Positions 56,280 through 64,000 are shown, numbered from the stretch's first letter. The stretch: DNA of 64,000 nucleotides from Clostridiisalibacter paucivorans DSM 22131 (GCF_000620125.1 NZ_JHVL01000014.1:17254-81253); one strand, 5' to 3'. Program-made: numbers and translations. The notes: a model not told the origin generated them from the letters alone.

Positions 56280-57749
56280 ATGAGAAAATTTGAGAATCAA
56301 GTTCAATTAATAAAATATGAAGTATTAAAAGAAGTTTCTAAATTAGCATTTAAAGGCACTATAAAAGAAGAAAGACATAAAATACCAAAGACCATAATAC
56401 CAGGTCCTGAACCAAGAAGTAGATGCTGTATATATAAAGAAAGGGCAATTATAGAAGATAGAGTAGAGCTTGCTATGGGTGGAAATAAAGAAAACAAGAA
56501 TATAATAGAGGTTTTAGATATAGCATGCGATGCTTGTCCTATAAATAGATTCGTAGTAACTGAAGCTTGTAGAGGATGTCTTGCACATAGATGTTCAGAG
56601 GCATGTCCAGTGGGTGCTATACGTCATGTTGGTCATAAGGCATATATAGATAATAATAAATGTGTAGAGTGTGGAAGATGTAGAGAAGCATGCCAGTATA
56701 ATGCAATAGCAGATGTTATGAGGCCTTGTAGAGAGGCGTGCCCAGTGGGTGCTCTTTCTATAGATAAAGATAAAAAGGCTGTCATAGATAATGAAAAGTG
56801 TATACAATGCGGTGCATGCGTATATCAGTGTCCCTTTGGTGCGATAGTAGATAAATCGTTTATAGTTGAGGTTATAGATTTGTTAAATAGAGCAAAGGAA
56901 GAAGATATACATGTATATGCAGCTATAGCCCCTGCGATATCTAGTCAATTTTATTATGCTAAGATAGGGCAAGTAGTAAATGGTTTAAAGAAACTAGGTT
57001 TTTATGATGTAGTAGAAGTAGCATTGGGAGCAGATATAGTGGCTCAACATGAGGCAGAAGAGTTTAAAGAAACTATAGAGGATAAAGGTGTAATGACCAG
57101 TTCCTGTTGTCCAGCCTTTGTGTCTCATATAAATAAAAATTATCCCATGCTTAAAGATAAAGTGTCAAGCTCGGTGTCTCCAATGATAGCTATATCTAGA
57201 CTGATTAAGAATATTGATGATAATGCCAAGGTTGTATTTATAGGACCTTGTATCGCAAAAAAGATGGAGATAAAAGAAAAGGATTTATATGGAACTACTG
57301 ATTATGTTATTACCTTTGAAGAATTAGCGGCGATGTTAGATGGTGCAGAGATAGATTTAGAATATCTAGAAGAGGACTCTCTAGATAATGCATCTTTTTA
57401 TGGTAGGGTATTTGCTAGAAGTGGAGGTTTAACAGAGGCTATAAGACATGTTGTGGGTAAAGAGAAATATGATATAGACTTTGAACCTGTAATTTGCGAA
57501 GGGATGAAAGAATGTGAAAAGGCATTAAAAATAGCCAAAGCAAATAAATTAAAATGCAATTTTATAGAAGGAATGGCATGTGAAGGAGGATGTATAGGAG
57601 GTCCAGCATCTCTTCATCATGGTCCCAAAGATAGGGGTCAAGTAGATAAATATGGGAAAGAAGCAATGGAGAAGGATGTAAAAGATAGTATAAGGATATT
57701 TAATATAGACGGTATAGAATTGGAAAGAGAGATAGAAAAAGACCTATAA
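56280..57749 (+). CDS. [FeFe] hydrogenase, ferredoxin-type (group B-like)
   Basis: 489 residues, SD CTGGAGGTG. N-terminal region with several Cys motifs, including 4Fe-4S motifs CVECGRCREAC and CIQCGACVYQC. The catalytic H-cluster domain has TSSCCPAFV (C276, C277), GPCIAKKME and CEGGCIGGP, so all H-cluster ligands are present. It would produce or oxidise H2 with ferredoxin, probably group B, likely cytosolic. It is downstream of the sensory pair and presumably regulated by it. A PCR-like Cys-rich N-terminus (CDACPINRF) is unusual. Confidence 0.92.
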   Translation: MRKFENQVQLIKYEVLKEVSKLAFKGTIKEERHKIPKTIIPGPEPRSRCCIYKERAIIEDRVELAMGGNKENKNIIEVLDIACDACPINRFVVTEACRGCLAHRCSEACPVGAIRHVGHKAYIDNNKCVECGRCREACQYNAIADVMRPCREACPVGALSIDKDKKAVIDNEKCIQCGACVYQCPFGAIVDKSFIVEVIDLLNRAKEEDIHVYAAIAPAISSQFYYAKIGQVVNGLKKLGFYDVVEVALGADIVAQHEAEEFKETIEDKGVMTSSCCPAFVSHINKNYPMLKDKVSSSVSPMIAISRLIKNIDDNAKVVFIGPCIAKKMEIKEKDLYGTTDYVITFEELAAMLDGAEIDLEYLEEDSLDNASFYGRVFARSGGLTEAIRHVVGKEKYDIDFEPVICEGMKECEKALKIAKANKLKCNFIEGMACEGGCIGGPASLHHGPKDRGQVDKYGKEAMEKDVKDSIRIFNIDGIELEREIEKDL

Positions 57750-57762
57750 AGAGGTCTTTTTC
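57735..57762 (+). terminator. terminator overlapping the hydrogenase end
   Basis: 11-bp stem GAAAAAGACCT / AGGTCTTTTTC with a 6-base loop; the hairpin includes the last codons and the stop of the gene. Closes the hydrogenase operon. Confidence 0.88.
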
Positions 57763-57851
57763 TTTTGGACAAAAAAATGAAATTTTAGTATTATATTTAT
57801 AACGGTTTTATTAAAATAATGTAATATATCCATATTAGGGGGAAAAATTGA

Positions 57852-59534
57852 ATGACAAAACATATAAAGGTGCAGGTATTGTTGGTATTTAGTTTAATAT
57901 TTTTCATATTGATTACAGGCTGTAATAAATTAACTAATGAATTAGAGAATATAAAAAATCAAACTGAAGATAATGAAAAAGGACTGGGCAAAAATCAAGT
58001 ATTAAGAATGGGCTTTAATTCAATGCCACCACAATTGCTACCTCAAACTGCTAGAGACAATGTATCCTTTGATTTATTAAATGCAATATTTGAAGGATTA
58101 GTAAGATTAAACTCCAATGGAACAGTGGGACCAGGAATAGCTAAGAAGTGGGAAATAGATGAAACCAAAACAGTGTATACATTTGAATTAAGGGATGCTC
58201 AATGGTCTGATGGTACTTATGTAACAGCATATGATTTTAAAGAATCATGGTTAAAAGTATTGGATCCTAAAACCGAATCTCAATACAGCTATTTGCTTTT
58301 TAATATAAAAAATGCTCAGAAGTATAATGAGTCTCAAGGTGTGTCTTCAGAAGAAGTGGGGATAGATGTTATAGATAAGCACACATTACAGGTGACTTTA
58401 GAGAAACCATCGGATTATTTTATAGATTTGATATCTTTTGTTACATTTTTTCCTATAAAAGATGGGGATATTGAACAGTATGTGGATACCTATTTTAAAG
58501 CACCAAAAAATATAATATCAAATGGACCGTTTAAGATAAAGAAATGGGAAAAAGATGGCAATATAATTTTAGAAAAAAATCATATGTATTGGGATGAAAA
58601 AAATGTAGTGTTAGATAATATAGAAATAACAGTAATAGAAGATACAAATACTGCTGTAAATTTGTATAAAAAGGGCAAATTGGACGTAATAGAAGTGCCT
58701 AGCGAATATATAAATATTTATAAGGACACACAAGAATTTGGTAATATGATCACTGGAAACACATATTATTTGCAGTTTAACAATGAAGATACATTTTTTA
58801 AGAATAAAAAGATAAGGATGGCTTTAGCCCTTGCCATTGATAGGAAATCTTTAACAGAGAATATCCTTGCGGATGGTTCAATACCTGCATATGGTATAGT
58901 ACCATACGGAATAAATGGGAAATATAATACACATTTTAGAAATGAAAATGGAAATTTATTTGATGATATTAATGATGAAAATATAGATAAACATACATTG
59001 ATGAAATTATTAGATGAAGGTCTTAAAGAGTTGAATAAGACTAAGGAAGATTTAGAACAACATATAGCCTATATAATAGGAAATTCTGATAGACATAAAA
59101 AACTAGGTAAAGGATTACAACAGATGTGGATGGACAATCTAGATTTAAATGTAAAGATAGAGTCGTTAGAACTCTCTGAAAGACTAAAGAGATATGATGA
59201 AAAAAGATACACATTTGGCATAGCAGGATGGGGAGCAGATTATAATGATCCAGAGACTTTTTTGAATATATTTATAACAGGGGTAGGAAATAACGATTCT
59301 TATTGGAGTAATAGTAAATACGATGAATTGATGAACAAAGCAGCCAATAGTTTTGGAGAAGAAAGATTTAATTATATGTTACAGGCAGAAAAATTAATGA
59401 TAGAGGAAATGCCAGTGTCACCATTATTTTTTGAGGCTAGGAATTTTTTACAAAAGAGTTATGTACAAAGATTGATAAGATATCCAGTAGGAGTTGACAA
59501 TGAATATAAATGGGTAAATATATTGACACATTAA
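57852..59534 (+). CDS. OppA-family peptide-binding lipoprotein
   Basis: 560 residues. Signal peptide with lipobox ITGC about 30 residues in, then an SBP_bac_5 domain: LNAIFEGLVRL, VYTFELRDAQWSDGTYVTAYDF, SNGPFKIKKWEKDGNIILEKN, AGWGADYNDPETFLNIF. It binds oligopeptides outside the membrane for an ABC importer. No oppBCDF genes are adjacent, so this is an orphan receptor using a permease encoded elsewhere. SD TAGGGGGA. Last core-genome gene before the tRNA and island. Confidence 0.94.
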   Translation: MTKHIKVQVLLVFSLIFFILITGCNKLTNELENIKNQTEDNEKGLGKNQVLRMGFNSMPPQLLPQTARDNVSFDLLNAIFEGLVRLNSNGTVGPGIAKKWEIDETKTVYTFELRDAQWSDGTYVTAYDFKESWLKVLDPKTESQYSYLLFNIKNAQKYNESQGVSSEEVGIDVIDKHTLQVTLEKPSDYFIDLISFVTFFPIKDGDIEQYVDTYFKAPKNIISNGPFKIKKWEKDGNIILEKNHMYWDEKNVVLDNIEITVIEDTNTAVNLYKKGKLDVIEVPSEYINIYKDTQEFGNMITGNTYYLQFNNEDTFFKNKKIRMALALAIDRKSLTENILADGSIPAYGIVPYGINGKYNTHFRNENGNLFDDINDENIDKHTLMKLLDEGLKELNKTKEDLEQHIAYIIGNSDRHKKLGKGLQQMWMDNLDLNVKIESLELSERLKRYDEKRYTFGIAGWGADYNDPETFLNIFITGVGNNDSYWSNSKYDELMNKAANSFGEERFNYMLQAEKLMIEEMPVSPLFFEARNFLQKSYVQRLIRYPVGVDNEYKWVNILTH

Positions 59535-59554
59535 ATTTTAAAGGCACTTTATAA

Positions 59555-59599
59555 TTTTCTATAGTAAATACTATTTCTATAGGTATTTACTATAGAAAA
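59555..59599. other. perfect hairpin before tRNA-Lys
   Basis: 17-bp perfect arms TTTTCTATAGTAAATAC / GTATTTACTATAGAAAA with an 11-base loop. No U-run follows on either strand, so it is not a standard terminator, though it may end the oppA transcript. Confidence 0.6.
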
Positions 59600-59614
59600 A
59601 AATAGTATATACAC

Positions 59615-59643
59615 TAGACAAAATAAATCAACAGTAGTATAAT
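59615..59643 (+). promoter_or_regulatory. promoter of tRNA-Lys
   Basis: TAGACA (59615-59620), 17-base spacer, TATAAT (59638-59643), 19 bases before the tRNA 5' end. Confidence 0.8.
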
Positions 59644-59662
59644 GATATTTGTTGTTGGACGA

Positions 59663-59739
59663 ACTCCTTTAGCTCAGTTGGCTAGAGCACCTGACTCTTA
59701 ATCAGGGTGTCCAGGGTTCGAATCCCTGAAGGAGTACCA
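59663..59739 (+). tRNA. tRNA-Lys (anticodon CTT)
   Basis: 77 bases including encoded CCA. Acceptor stem ACTCCTT / AAGGAGT; D arm GCTCAGTTGGCTAGAGC; anticodon stem-loop CCTGA-CTCTTAA-TCAGG with anticodon CTT; T arm CAGGG-TTCGAAT-CCCTG. It reads AAG codons. A degenerate integrase gene points toward its 3' end, so this tRNA is the likely attachment site of the downstream island. Confidence 0.97.
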
Positions 59740-59747
59740 GTGAAATC

Positions 59748-59783
59748 AATGCTTTCAGACTTTAGTCTGAGAGCATTTTTTAT
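59748..59783 (+). terminator. terminator of tRNA-Lys
   Basis: 14-bp stem AATGCTTTCAGACT / AGTCTGAGAGCATT (one G-T wobble) with 2-base loop, then a T-run. Confidence 0.88.
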
Positions 59784-59803
59784 GTTTGACCCCTATTTGA
59801 CCC

Positions 59804-60193
59804 CTATTGGATTTCATTGAAAATATGAGCAGTCTTATCCATAGCTTTTCTTTTCTGCTTTAATAACACATGGGTATATAAATCAGATGTTAATTTCATG
59901 GAAGAGTGACCTAATAATTCTTGCAATTCTTTCATGTCCATACCTGCTTCCAGACCTCTAGTAGCAAATGTATGCCTTAAATCGTGTGGAGATAATAAAG
60001 GTAGACCAATTTGCCTTAAGGACTCTCTTTAAACTCTTAGAAAAGGTACTAAAGCTTATAGGTGCACCATAAATATTAGTAAAAACTAGATTGTGAGGAT
60101 TGTAATCTTTGCCTAATGAATATCGAGCTTCTCATCTTCCATTTTTTCTTTGTCTTATATTTCCTTTACCTTGACTTCTTGATTTTTAGCCAT
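59804..60193 (-). pseudogene. decayed tyrosine-recombinase integrase
   Basis: On the minus strand an ATG with SD AAAGGAGG starts MAKNQ. The reading frame then shifts to QGKGNIRQRKNGR, hits a stop where W is expected (TGA), and continues EARYSLGKD. That runs straight into C-terminal integrase sequence (NPHNLVFTNIYGAPISF), so the middle of the gene, including the core-binding domain, is deleted. An extra A near 60018 shifts frame again before RQIGLPLLSPHDLRHTFATR, LLGHSSMKLTSDLYTHV, with the catalytic HxxR and Tyr still readable. It ends 64 bases from the tRNA. TGACCCCTATT is repeated twice just past its stop. Confidence 0.88.
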
Positions 60194-60388
60194 TGTATAC
60201 CTCCTTTTACGAACTAGTGTTTGATTATATTGTAGCATAAACATATTGAACATGTAAGCAAAATGAAAAATATTACAAATAAAGAAGGGAAAAGAATATT
60301 GGTTGTAGAAATATAAATATTGGAAAATAATCGAAATATATAAATTTATTAGTATTATAAGCTTTTATTAGAATAGGAGAGTGTTTTT

Positions 60389-60577
60389 ATGGATGGTGTT
60401 AAGTTCTTTAATATTGTTTCAGGAATAAGCTCAATACTTTCACTTTTAATATCAATATTCCTTGCTAATAAAGTAATAAAACTAAGTAATAAAATTAAAA
60501 TAGATAACTCAGTGAAAACAGGGAAACAAGTGTCAATTGGTAAGAATAACAATATGGCAGGAAGAGATATAAAATGA
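60389..60577 (+). CDS. 62-residue TM protein with GRDI motif, ABC-3C cassette
   Basis: 62 residues, SD TAGGAGAG. One hydrophobic segment (about 6-30, FFNIVSGISSILSLLISIFL...), a short basic linker, and a C-terminal motif GKNNNMAGRDIK. The protein encoded next begins with the closely matching GDNNNVAGRDI, and at DNA level the two segments are near-identical direct repeats. Both carry G-x-N-N-N-x-A-G-R-D-I, a short element also seen at the ends of other conflict-system proteins. Start overlaps the next gene by 4 bases (ATGA). Candidate membrane effector; role inferred. Confidence 0.68.
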   Translation: MDGVKFFNIVSGISSILSLLISIFLANKVIKLSNKIKIDNSVKTGKQVSIGKNNNMAGRDIK

Positions 60578-61119
60578 TGGAAAAGTTAATGCAACTTTTA
60601 TTAGGAGATAACAATAATGTGGCAGGAAGAGATATTATTAAAAAAGAGTATCATTATGATCCACATCCAATACGATTTTATGAGAAAGATATAGAGGAAA
60701 TTATTTTATGTTTTTCTGAAGAAATAAAAGAAATGTGTAATATAATTGAAAAGAATGATGATTTCTACAGACCAAACATTGAAGAAAAAAATCGTATTAA
60801 CAATCTTACCGAAAGATATTTTAAATACATACAAAAAAATAGTTTAAACCACTTTCATAAAATTGAATCTTTCTTATATAATATAAGGAATAAAGAATAT
60901 TTAAAAAAATATTTAAGTACCGCAAATGAATTAAATAATAAAATAATATGTAATAGAAATCAATTTGAATATTTTGAGAAAATATTTGATGTTATATATA
61001 ATTACATTGTTGAAAATAATGATTATAATTTAAAATGTGATAAGAATTTAATTTGGATTTTTTTACATTATATGTATTATAATTGTGACATAGGTGATAA
61101 ATATGATAAAACCACATAA
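60574..61119 (+). CDS. 181-residue protein with N-terminal GRDI motif, ABC-3C cassette
   Basis: 181 residues, start ATG 60574 overlapping the previous stop. N-terminal GDNNNVAGRDI at 11-21, then a helical, charged body without enzyme motifs (about 40-175; many Y, N, K, E). Its size and place before a middle-component-6-like gene match the partner protein usually annotated only as 'ABC-three component system protein'. No nuclease or other active site is recognised. The next gene overlaps its end by 17 bases. Confidence 0.68.
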   Translation: MMEKLMQLLLGDNNNVAGRDIIKKEYHYDPHPIRFYEKDIEEIILCFSEEIKEMCNIIEKNDDFYRPNIEEKNRINNLTERYFKYIQKNSLNHFHKIESFLYNIRNKEYLKKYLSTANELNNKIICNRNQFEYFEKIFDVIYNYIVENNDYNLKCDKNLIWIFLHYMYYNCDIGDKYDKTT

Positions 61120-61345
61120 ATATATGAATTTAAAATTTTCAATATTAAATATAAGCAGTTTGATTATTCAAGAATTAAAAAACTCACAAGAAAAAAGAAT
61201 ATTATATTATAAATTATACAGCAAAATATGTAATGAACTTGAAGAAGATATTAATGAATTATTTTTAAATACATTAAATTTTTTGTTTGTATTAGGAGTT
61301 ATAGAATATGATGAAGAAAAAGACAGTGTGGAGTTGATAGGATGA
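61103..61345 (+). CDS. ABC-3C middle component 6-like winged helix
   Basis: 80 residues from ATG 61103 (SD AGGTGAT; a GTG at 61094 overlaps the SD). Begins IKPHKYMNLKFSILNISSLIIQELKN and ends FLNTLNFLFVLGVIEYDEEKDSVELIG, close to the pattern of ABC-3C middle component 6, a small wHTH-like linker protein between ATPase and effector. It overlaps the ATPase start by 4 bases (ATGA), so the three genes are translationally coupled. Assignment by remembered family pattern; a profile search is needed. Confidence 0.8.
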   Translation: MIKPHKYMNLKFSILNISSLIIQELKNSQEKRILYYKLYSKICNELEEDINELFLNTLNFLFVLGVIEYDEEKDSVELIG

Positions 61346-63144
61346 AAATTTCTAAAATTTATTCAAATGATAGTAGATTTAAAGATATTAAATTTGACGA
61401 TGGATTAAACATAGTGCTTGGTCGTATAATTAATAAAGAAAATCTTGACTCTGACTCTCATAATTTAGGTAAAACGACTTTAATAGAATTAATCGATTTT
61501 ATGTTTTTAAAAGAACTAAAAAAAGGACATTTTTTAAAAGAAAATTTTTCAAAGTTTAAAAACCATATTTTTTATATGGAATTAAAATTAGCAGAAAATA
61601 AATATATTACAATAAAAAGAGGCGTTGAAAAGAATACAAAAATCTATATTAAATTTCATGAAAGAAAAAATCAAAATTATATATATGAAAATAATTGGGA
61701 TTATAGCGAATTACCTTTGACCTCAAAATTGCCTGAAAGAAGTCCTAAAATTATATTAAACAGACTAATTGGATTTGATGAATTATTTTCGTATGATTAT
61801 AGACAGTATATTAATTATTTTTTAAGAACTCAGTATGACTATGATGAAATTTTTAAGCTTAATAAATTTCAAGGCAAAGATATTTCTTGGAAGCCTGCAT
61901 TAGCTGATTTATTAGGTTTTGATGGTAATCTAATAAAAGAAAAATATGAAATTGAAGCAAAAATTAATGAAAAAGATAAATTACTCAAACAATTAGAAGA
62001 CGAATTCAAAATAAATATTAATGAGTTAAATAAATTAAAAGCATTTATTAGTGCTAAGAAAAAGAAAAGAGATGAAGTTACTGAAAAAATTGACAGTTTT
62101 GATTTTTATTTTAAAGAAAGAGATTTAAGTAAAGAATTAATTGAAAAAGTTGAAGGGCAAATATCTCAATTAAATACAGAGGAATATAACTTAAAATATG
62201 ATATTTGTGAAATCGAAAAATCAATGAATGCAACAAGTATTGAGTTTGATATAAATAAAGTAAAAAAAATATTTGAAGAAGTAAATATTTTTTTACCTGA
62301 TCAATTGAAAAGAAATTATAATCAGTTAATTGATTTTAATCGAAAAATTACTGAAGAAAGGAATAAATTTTTAATTGATAATTTAAAAGAAAAGAAAAAA
62401 AAATTAAATAATGTTATTAGTGATTTAGAAAAATTAAACAATAGAAGAAATGAAATCTTATGTGTTTTGAAAGAAAAGGATTCATTTACTAAGTTTAAAA
62501 AGTATCAATTAGAATTAGTTAATTTAGAGAATGAAATAAGTGAATTGTCAAATAAGCTCGATAATACTAGTAAATTAGAAGAAATTTTTATTAAAAAACA
62601 AAAATTAATTAGAGATTTAGATTTCATTATAAGTAAAGGAAAGGTGAATTTTAATTCTGAAAATCCGTTTTTTGTGTCTATTCAAGATACATTCACAGAT
62701 TTGGTAGATAAAATATTAGATGAAACTGCTATTTTATATTACGAAATAAATACTTCTGATAACATTGAATTTGAAGCTAAAATAACTAGTTTAAATGAGG
62801 AAGATAGACTAACTTCAAAAGCAGATGGCTACTCATATAAGAAAATGCTTTGTGTATGTTTTGATTTAGCATTATTAATGAATTATAAAGATAATAGATT
62901 TTTTGAATTTGTATATCATGATGGAAGTTTTGAATCAATGTCTAATACGAAAAAAATTAGGTATTTAGATACAATAAGAAGTATATGCAAAGATAATAAT
63001 ATACAGTACATTTTAACTATGTTAGAAGATGATATACCTCGTACAAGCGATGACAAATTATATAATATTAAAGAAAATGAGATTTGTGTTGTTCTTGATG
63101 ATGAAAAGGAAGATAGAGGACGATTATTTGGTTTGAGTTTTTAA
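61342..63144 (+). CDS. DUF2326-like ABC-3C ATPase
   Basis: 600 residues. SMC/RecN-like ABC ATPase split by a long coiled coil: N-terminal LNIVLGRI (about 23-30) and P-loop HNLGKTTLIELIDFM with K44-T45; coiled coil about 205-450 (many E, K, N, I); C-terminal half ending FEFVYHDGSFESMSNTKKIRYLDTIRS and NIQYILTMLEDDIP, matching the DUF2326 pattern (HDG-x-F; QYILT). The signature motif is degenerate, as in this family. It probably senses DNA or a nucleoprotein complex and activates the small partner proteins. No second copy is seen. Confidence 0.87.
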   Translation: MKISKIYSNDSRFKDIKFDDGLNIVLGRIINKENLDSDSHNLGKTTLIELIDFMFLKELKKGHFLKENFSKFKNHIFYMELKLAENKYITIKRGVEKNTKIYIKFHERKNQNYIYENNWDYSELPLTSKLPERSPKIILNRLIGFDELFSYDYRQYINYFLRTQYDYDEIFKLNKFQGKDISWKPALADLLGFDGNLIKEKYEIEAKINEKDKLLKQLEDEFKININELNKLKAFISAKKKKRDEVTEKIDSFDFYFKERDLSKELIEKVEGQISQLNTEEYNLKYDICEIEKSMNATSIEFDINKVKKIFEEVNIFLPDQLKRNYNQLIDFNRKITEERNKFLIDNLKEKKKKLNNVISDLEKLNNRRNEILCVLKEKDSFTKFKKYQLELVNLENEISELSNKLDNTSKLEEIFIKKQKLIRDLDFIISKGKVNFNSENPFFVSIQDTFTDLVDKILDETAILYYEINTSDNIEFEAKITSLNEEDRLTSKADGYSYKKMLCVCFDLALLMNYKDNRFFEFVYHDGSFESMSNTKKIRYLDTIRSICKDNNIQYILTMLEDDIPRTSDDKLYNIKENEICVVLDDEKEDRGRLFGLSF

Positions 63145-63240
63145 TTAAAAATATAAATAGTTTTAAAAATATAATAATAATAGCAAATGAGAAAAGATTT
63201 TTTTGGTAAGTGGTGATGTAAATAAATCTGTGTTTAATTG

Positions 63241-63291
63241 AAAAAGCTCCTTTCTAGCAAGAATAAATTTCAAGCTAGTAAGGAGCTTTTT
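63241..63291. terminator. bidirectional terminator after the cassette
   Basis: 18-base arms AAAAAGCTCCTTTCTAGC / GCTAGTAAGGAGCTTTTT with one mismatch and a 15-base loop. Confidence 0.88.
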
Positions 63292-63317
63292 AATATCATA
63301 GATATAATAATTCATTC

Positions 63318-63475
63318 TTATAAATCACTAATCAACTTTTTTATATCTTTTTTTCTGTTGTTCGTTTCTTCCAAAGCTATTGAATAATTACTATTATTAC
63401 CATTATCACGTCTTCTTCTATAGAATCAAAAGGGAGCTTTGACTTTTCTATATCAACTATAGTTTTATTTTTTTA
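63318..63475 (-). pseudogene. possible coding remnant of unknown origin
   Basis: The minus strand reads IVDIEKSKLPFDSIEEDV in one frame and then YRRRRDNGNNSNYSIALEET...DIKKLISDL with a stop in another, as if one reading frame had shifted near 63420. No start codon or SD. The family is not recognised. The flanking 63480-63660 holds an inverted repeat TACAACTA / TAGTTGTA (63597-63618) but no gene I can support. Confidence 0.3.
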
Positions 63476-63664
63476 AAAAACATTATTAAGTTTTTGTAAT
63501 AATTATAAAACGAGGGTAGATGTCTTGAAATACACACTTATAAATTTTTTGCAAATCATATATATTGAACCAACACAATACATCTATTGCACAATTTACA
63601 ACTATATAATTAGTTGTATAAATAGCTTGGTTGCCACATTTATAACTATATGTATTTGTCAACC

Positions 63665-63701
63665 GAAATTTCCTCTAAATTCTAATCGAATTCTCCTCTA
63701 G
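63665..63701. repeat. direct repeats at IS21-type element end
   Basis: CGAAATTTCCTCTA (63665-63678) and CGAATTCTCCTCTA (63688-63701) differ at two bases and lie 14 bases from the istB stop. Short repeats of this kind mark transposase-binding ends of IS21-family elements. The terminal CA/TG lies nearby but the exact border is not certain. Confidence 0.45.
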
Positions 63702-63715
63702 TTAAGGTAAAAAAA

Positions 63716-64000
63716 TTATTGCTTTTCTAACCAAAGTTTAGTTTCTTTTAATCTATAAGAATTACCATTCATATTTACAATATATGATTTATGTGTAAGT
63801 CTATCTATTATTGCAGCTGTCATTACTGGATCTTTAAATATTTCATCCCACCTTTCAAATGATAAATTTGTAGTTATTATTGTAGATTTTCTTCCTGCTC
63901 TTAAGGAAAGATAGGTGAATAAGAGCTCAGAGGCTTCTTTATCAAAAGAAATATATCCAAGTTCATCTGCTATTATCAAATCATATTTCTCAAATTTCTT
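63716..64000 (-). CDS. istB: IstB-like ATP-binding protein of IS21 element, partial
   Basis: The last 94 residues are in the window; the gene continues past base 64000 on the minus strand. Visible: DLIIADELGYISFDKEASELLFTYL (Walker B region), sensor-1 STIITTNLSFERWDEIF, and RLTHKSYIVNMNGNSYRLKE, all typical of IstB/DnaC-like helper ATPases of IS21-family transposition. The apparent internal start at 63979 (TTG) is an artefact of the window edge; the frame is open to 64000. istA should lie further upstream (beyond 64000). Marks the right end of the island in this window. Confidence 0.9.
   Translation of the reverse strand, partial: KKFEKYDLIIADELGYISFDKEASELLFTYLSLRAGRKSTIITTNLSFERWDEIFKDPVMTAAIIDRLTHKSYIVNMNGNSYRLKETKLWLEKQ

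Noticed and set aside
59784..59807. Repeated TGACCCCTATT as attachment site
   Set aside because: It is part of the sequence just past the integrase stop and no matching copy is found elsewhere in the window.
1..64000. CRISPR array
   Set aside because: No regular direct repeats with unique spacers are present; the hairpin repeats are dispersed singly.
59663..64000. Complete prophage
   Set aside because: No capsid, terminase, tail, lysis or replication genes; only a dead integrase, the small cassette and an IS edge.

Overview
The window is AT-rich DNA from a spore-forming, anaerobic, amino-acid-fermenting member of the Clostridia (Tissierella/Clostridium-like). Evidence for this is a gerA-type germinant-receptor operon, a sigI/rsgI pair, [FeFe] hydrogenases, a 2-hydroxyacyl-CoA dehydratase activator, a tryptophanase and lysine/glycine/cobalamin riboswitches. 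The low GC and strong Shine-Dalgarno (SD) sequences agree. Species cannot be fixed from the sequence alone.

Layout. 1-6.1 kb: ridA and tryptophanase, a cobalamin-riboswitch leader in front of a small unknown protein, then a LysE exporter, MocR regulator and nitroreductase. 6.2-10.6 kb: two unknown proteins, then feoAB diverging from a DtxR/MntR-family repressor around a near-perfect operator palindrome. 10.7-16.8 kb: a probable operon of one ABC ATPase, three membrane permeases (one fused to an M1 metallopeptidase domain), an ECF sigma factor and a small membrane protein. 17-19.9 kb: hemerythrin plus CheX-like protein, a VanY-type peptidase and a second LysE-type exporter. 20-26.9 kb: a sigma-54 activator, a -24/-12 promoter and an acid-sugar catabolic operon (UxaA-like pair, KdgT-like permease, DUF1537 kinase, PdxA2). 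27-34.4 kb: tandem paralogous small membrane proteins, flavin reductase, chemoreceptor, a lysine-riboswitch NhaC-type transporter and a glycine-riboswitch Na+/alanine-glycine symporter. 34.5-41.7 kb: a flavoprotein, then the germinant-receptor operon (A, C, small 2-TM, B) and a GH18 enzyme. 41.9-52.7 kb: TetR, the 1,418-residue activase, HD-GYP, SigI/RsgI, an SLH protein and DegV. 53-57.8 kb: an H2-sensing module (2Fe-2S protein, PAS-bearing sensory hydrogenase, SpoIIE-type phosphatase) followed by a separate ferredoxin-type [FeFe] hydrogenase. 57.9-59.5 kb: an OppA-type lipoprotein.

59.6-64 kb is a genomic island: tRNA-Lys(CTT), a decayed tyrosine integrase pointing at it, a compact four-gene cassette and the edge of an IS21-type element. 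The cassette has the layout of an ABC three-component (ABC-3C) conflict system: a DUF2326-like ATPase, a middle-component-6-like winged-helix protein, a 181-residue protein and a 62-residue membrane protein. The last two share a G-x-N-N-N-x-A-G-R-D-I motif. This is the strongest candidate for a poorly described system here.

A dispersed hairpin repeat of about 65-95 bp occurs five times, always just downstream of a gene. In one case it supplies the last codons and stop codon of the gene. Start codons below were moved from the longest reading frame wherever an SD sequence clearly indicates an internal start.
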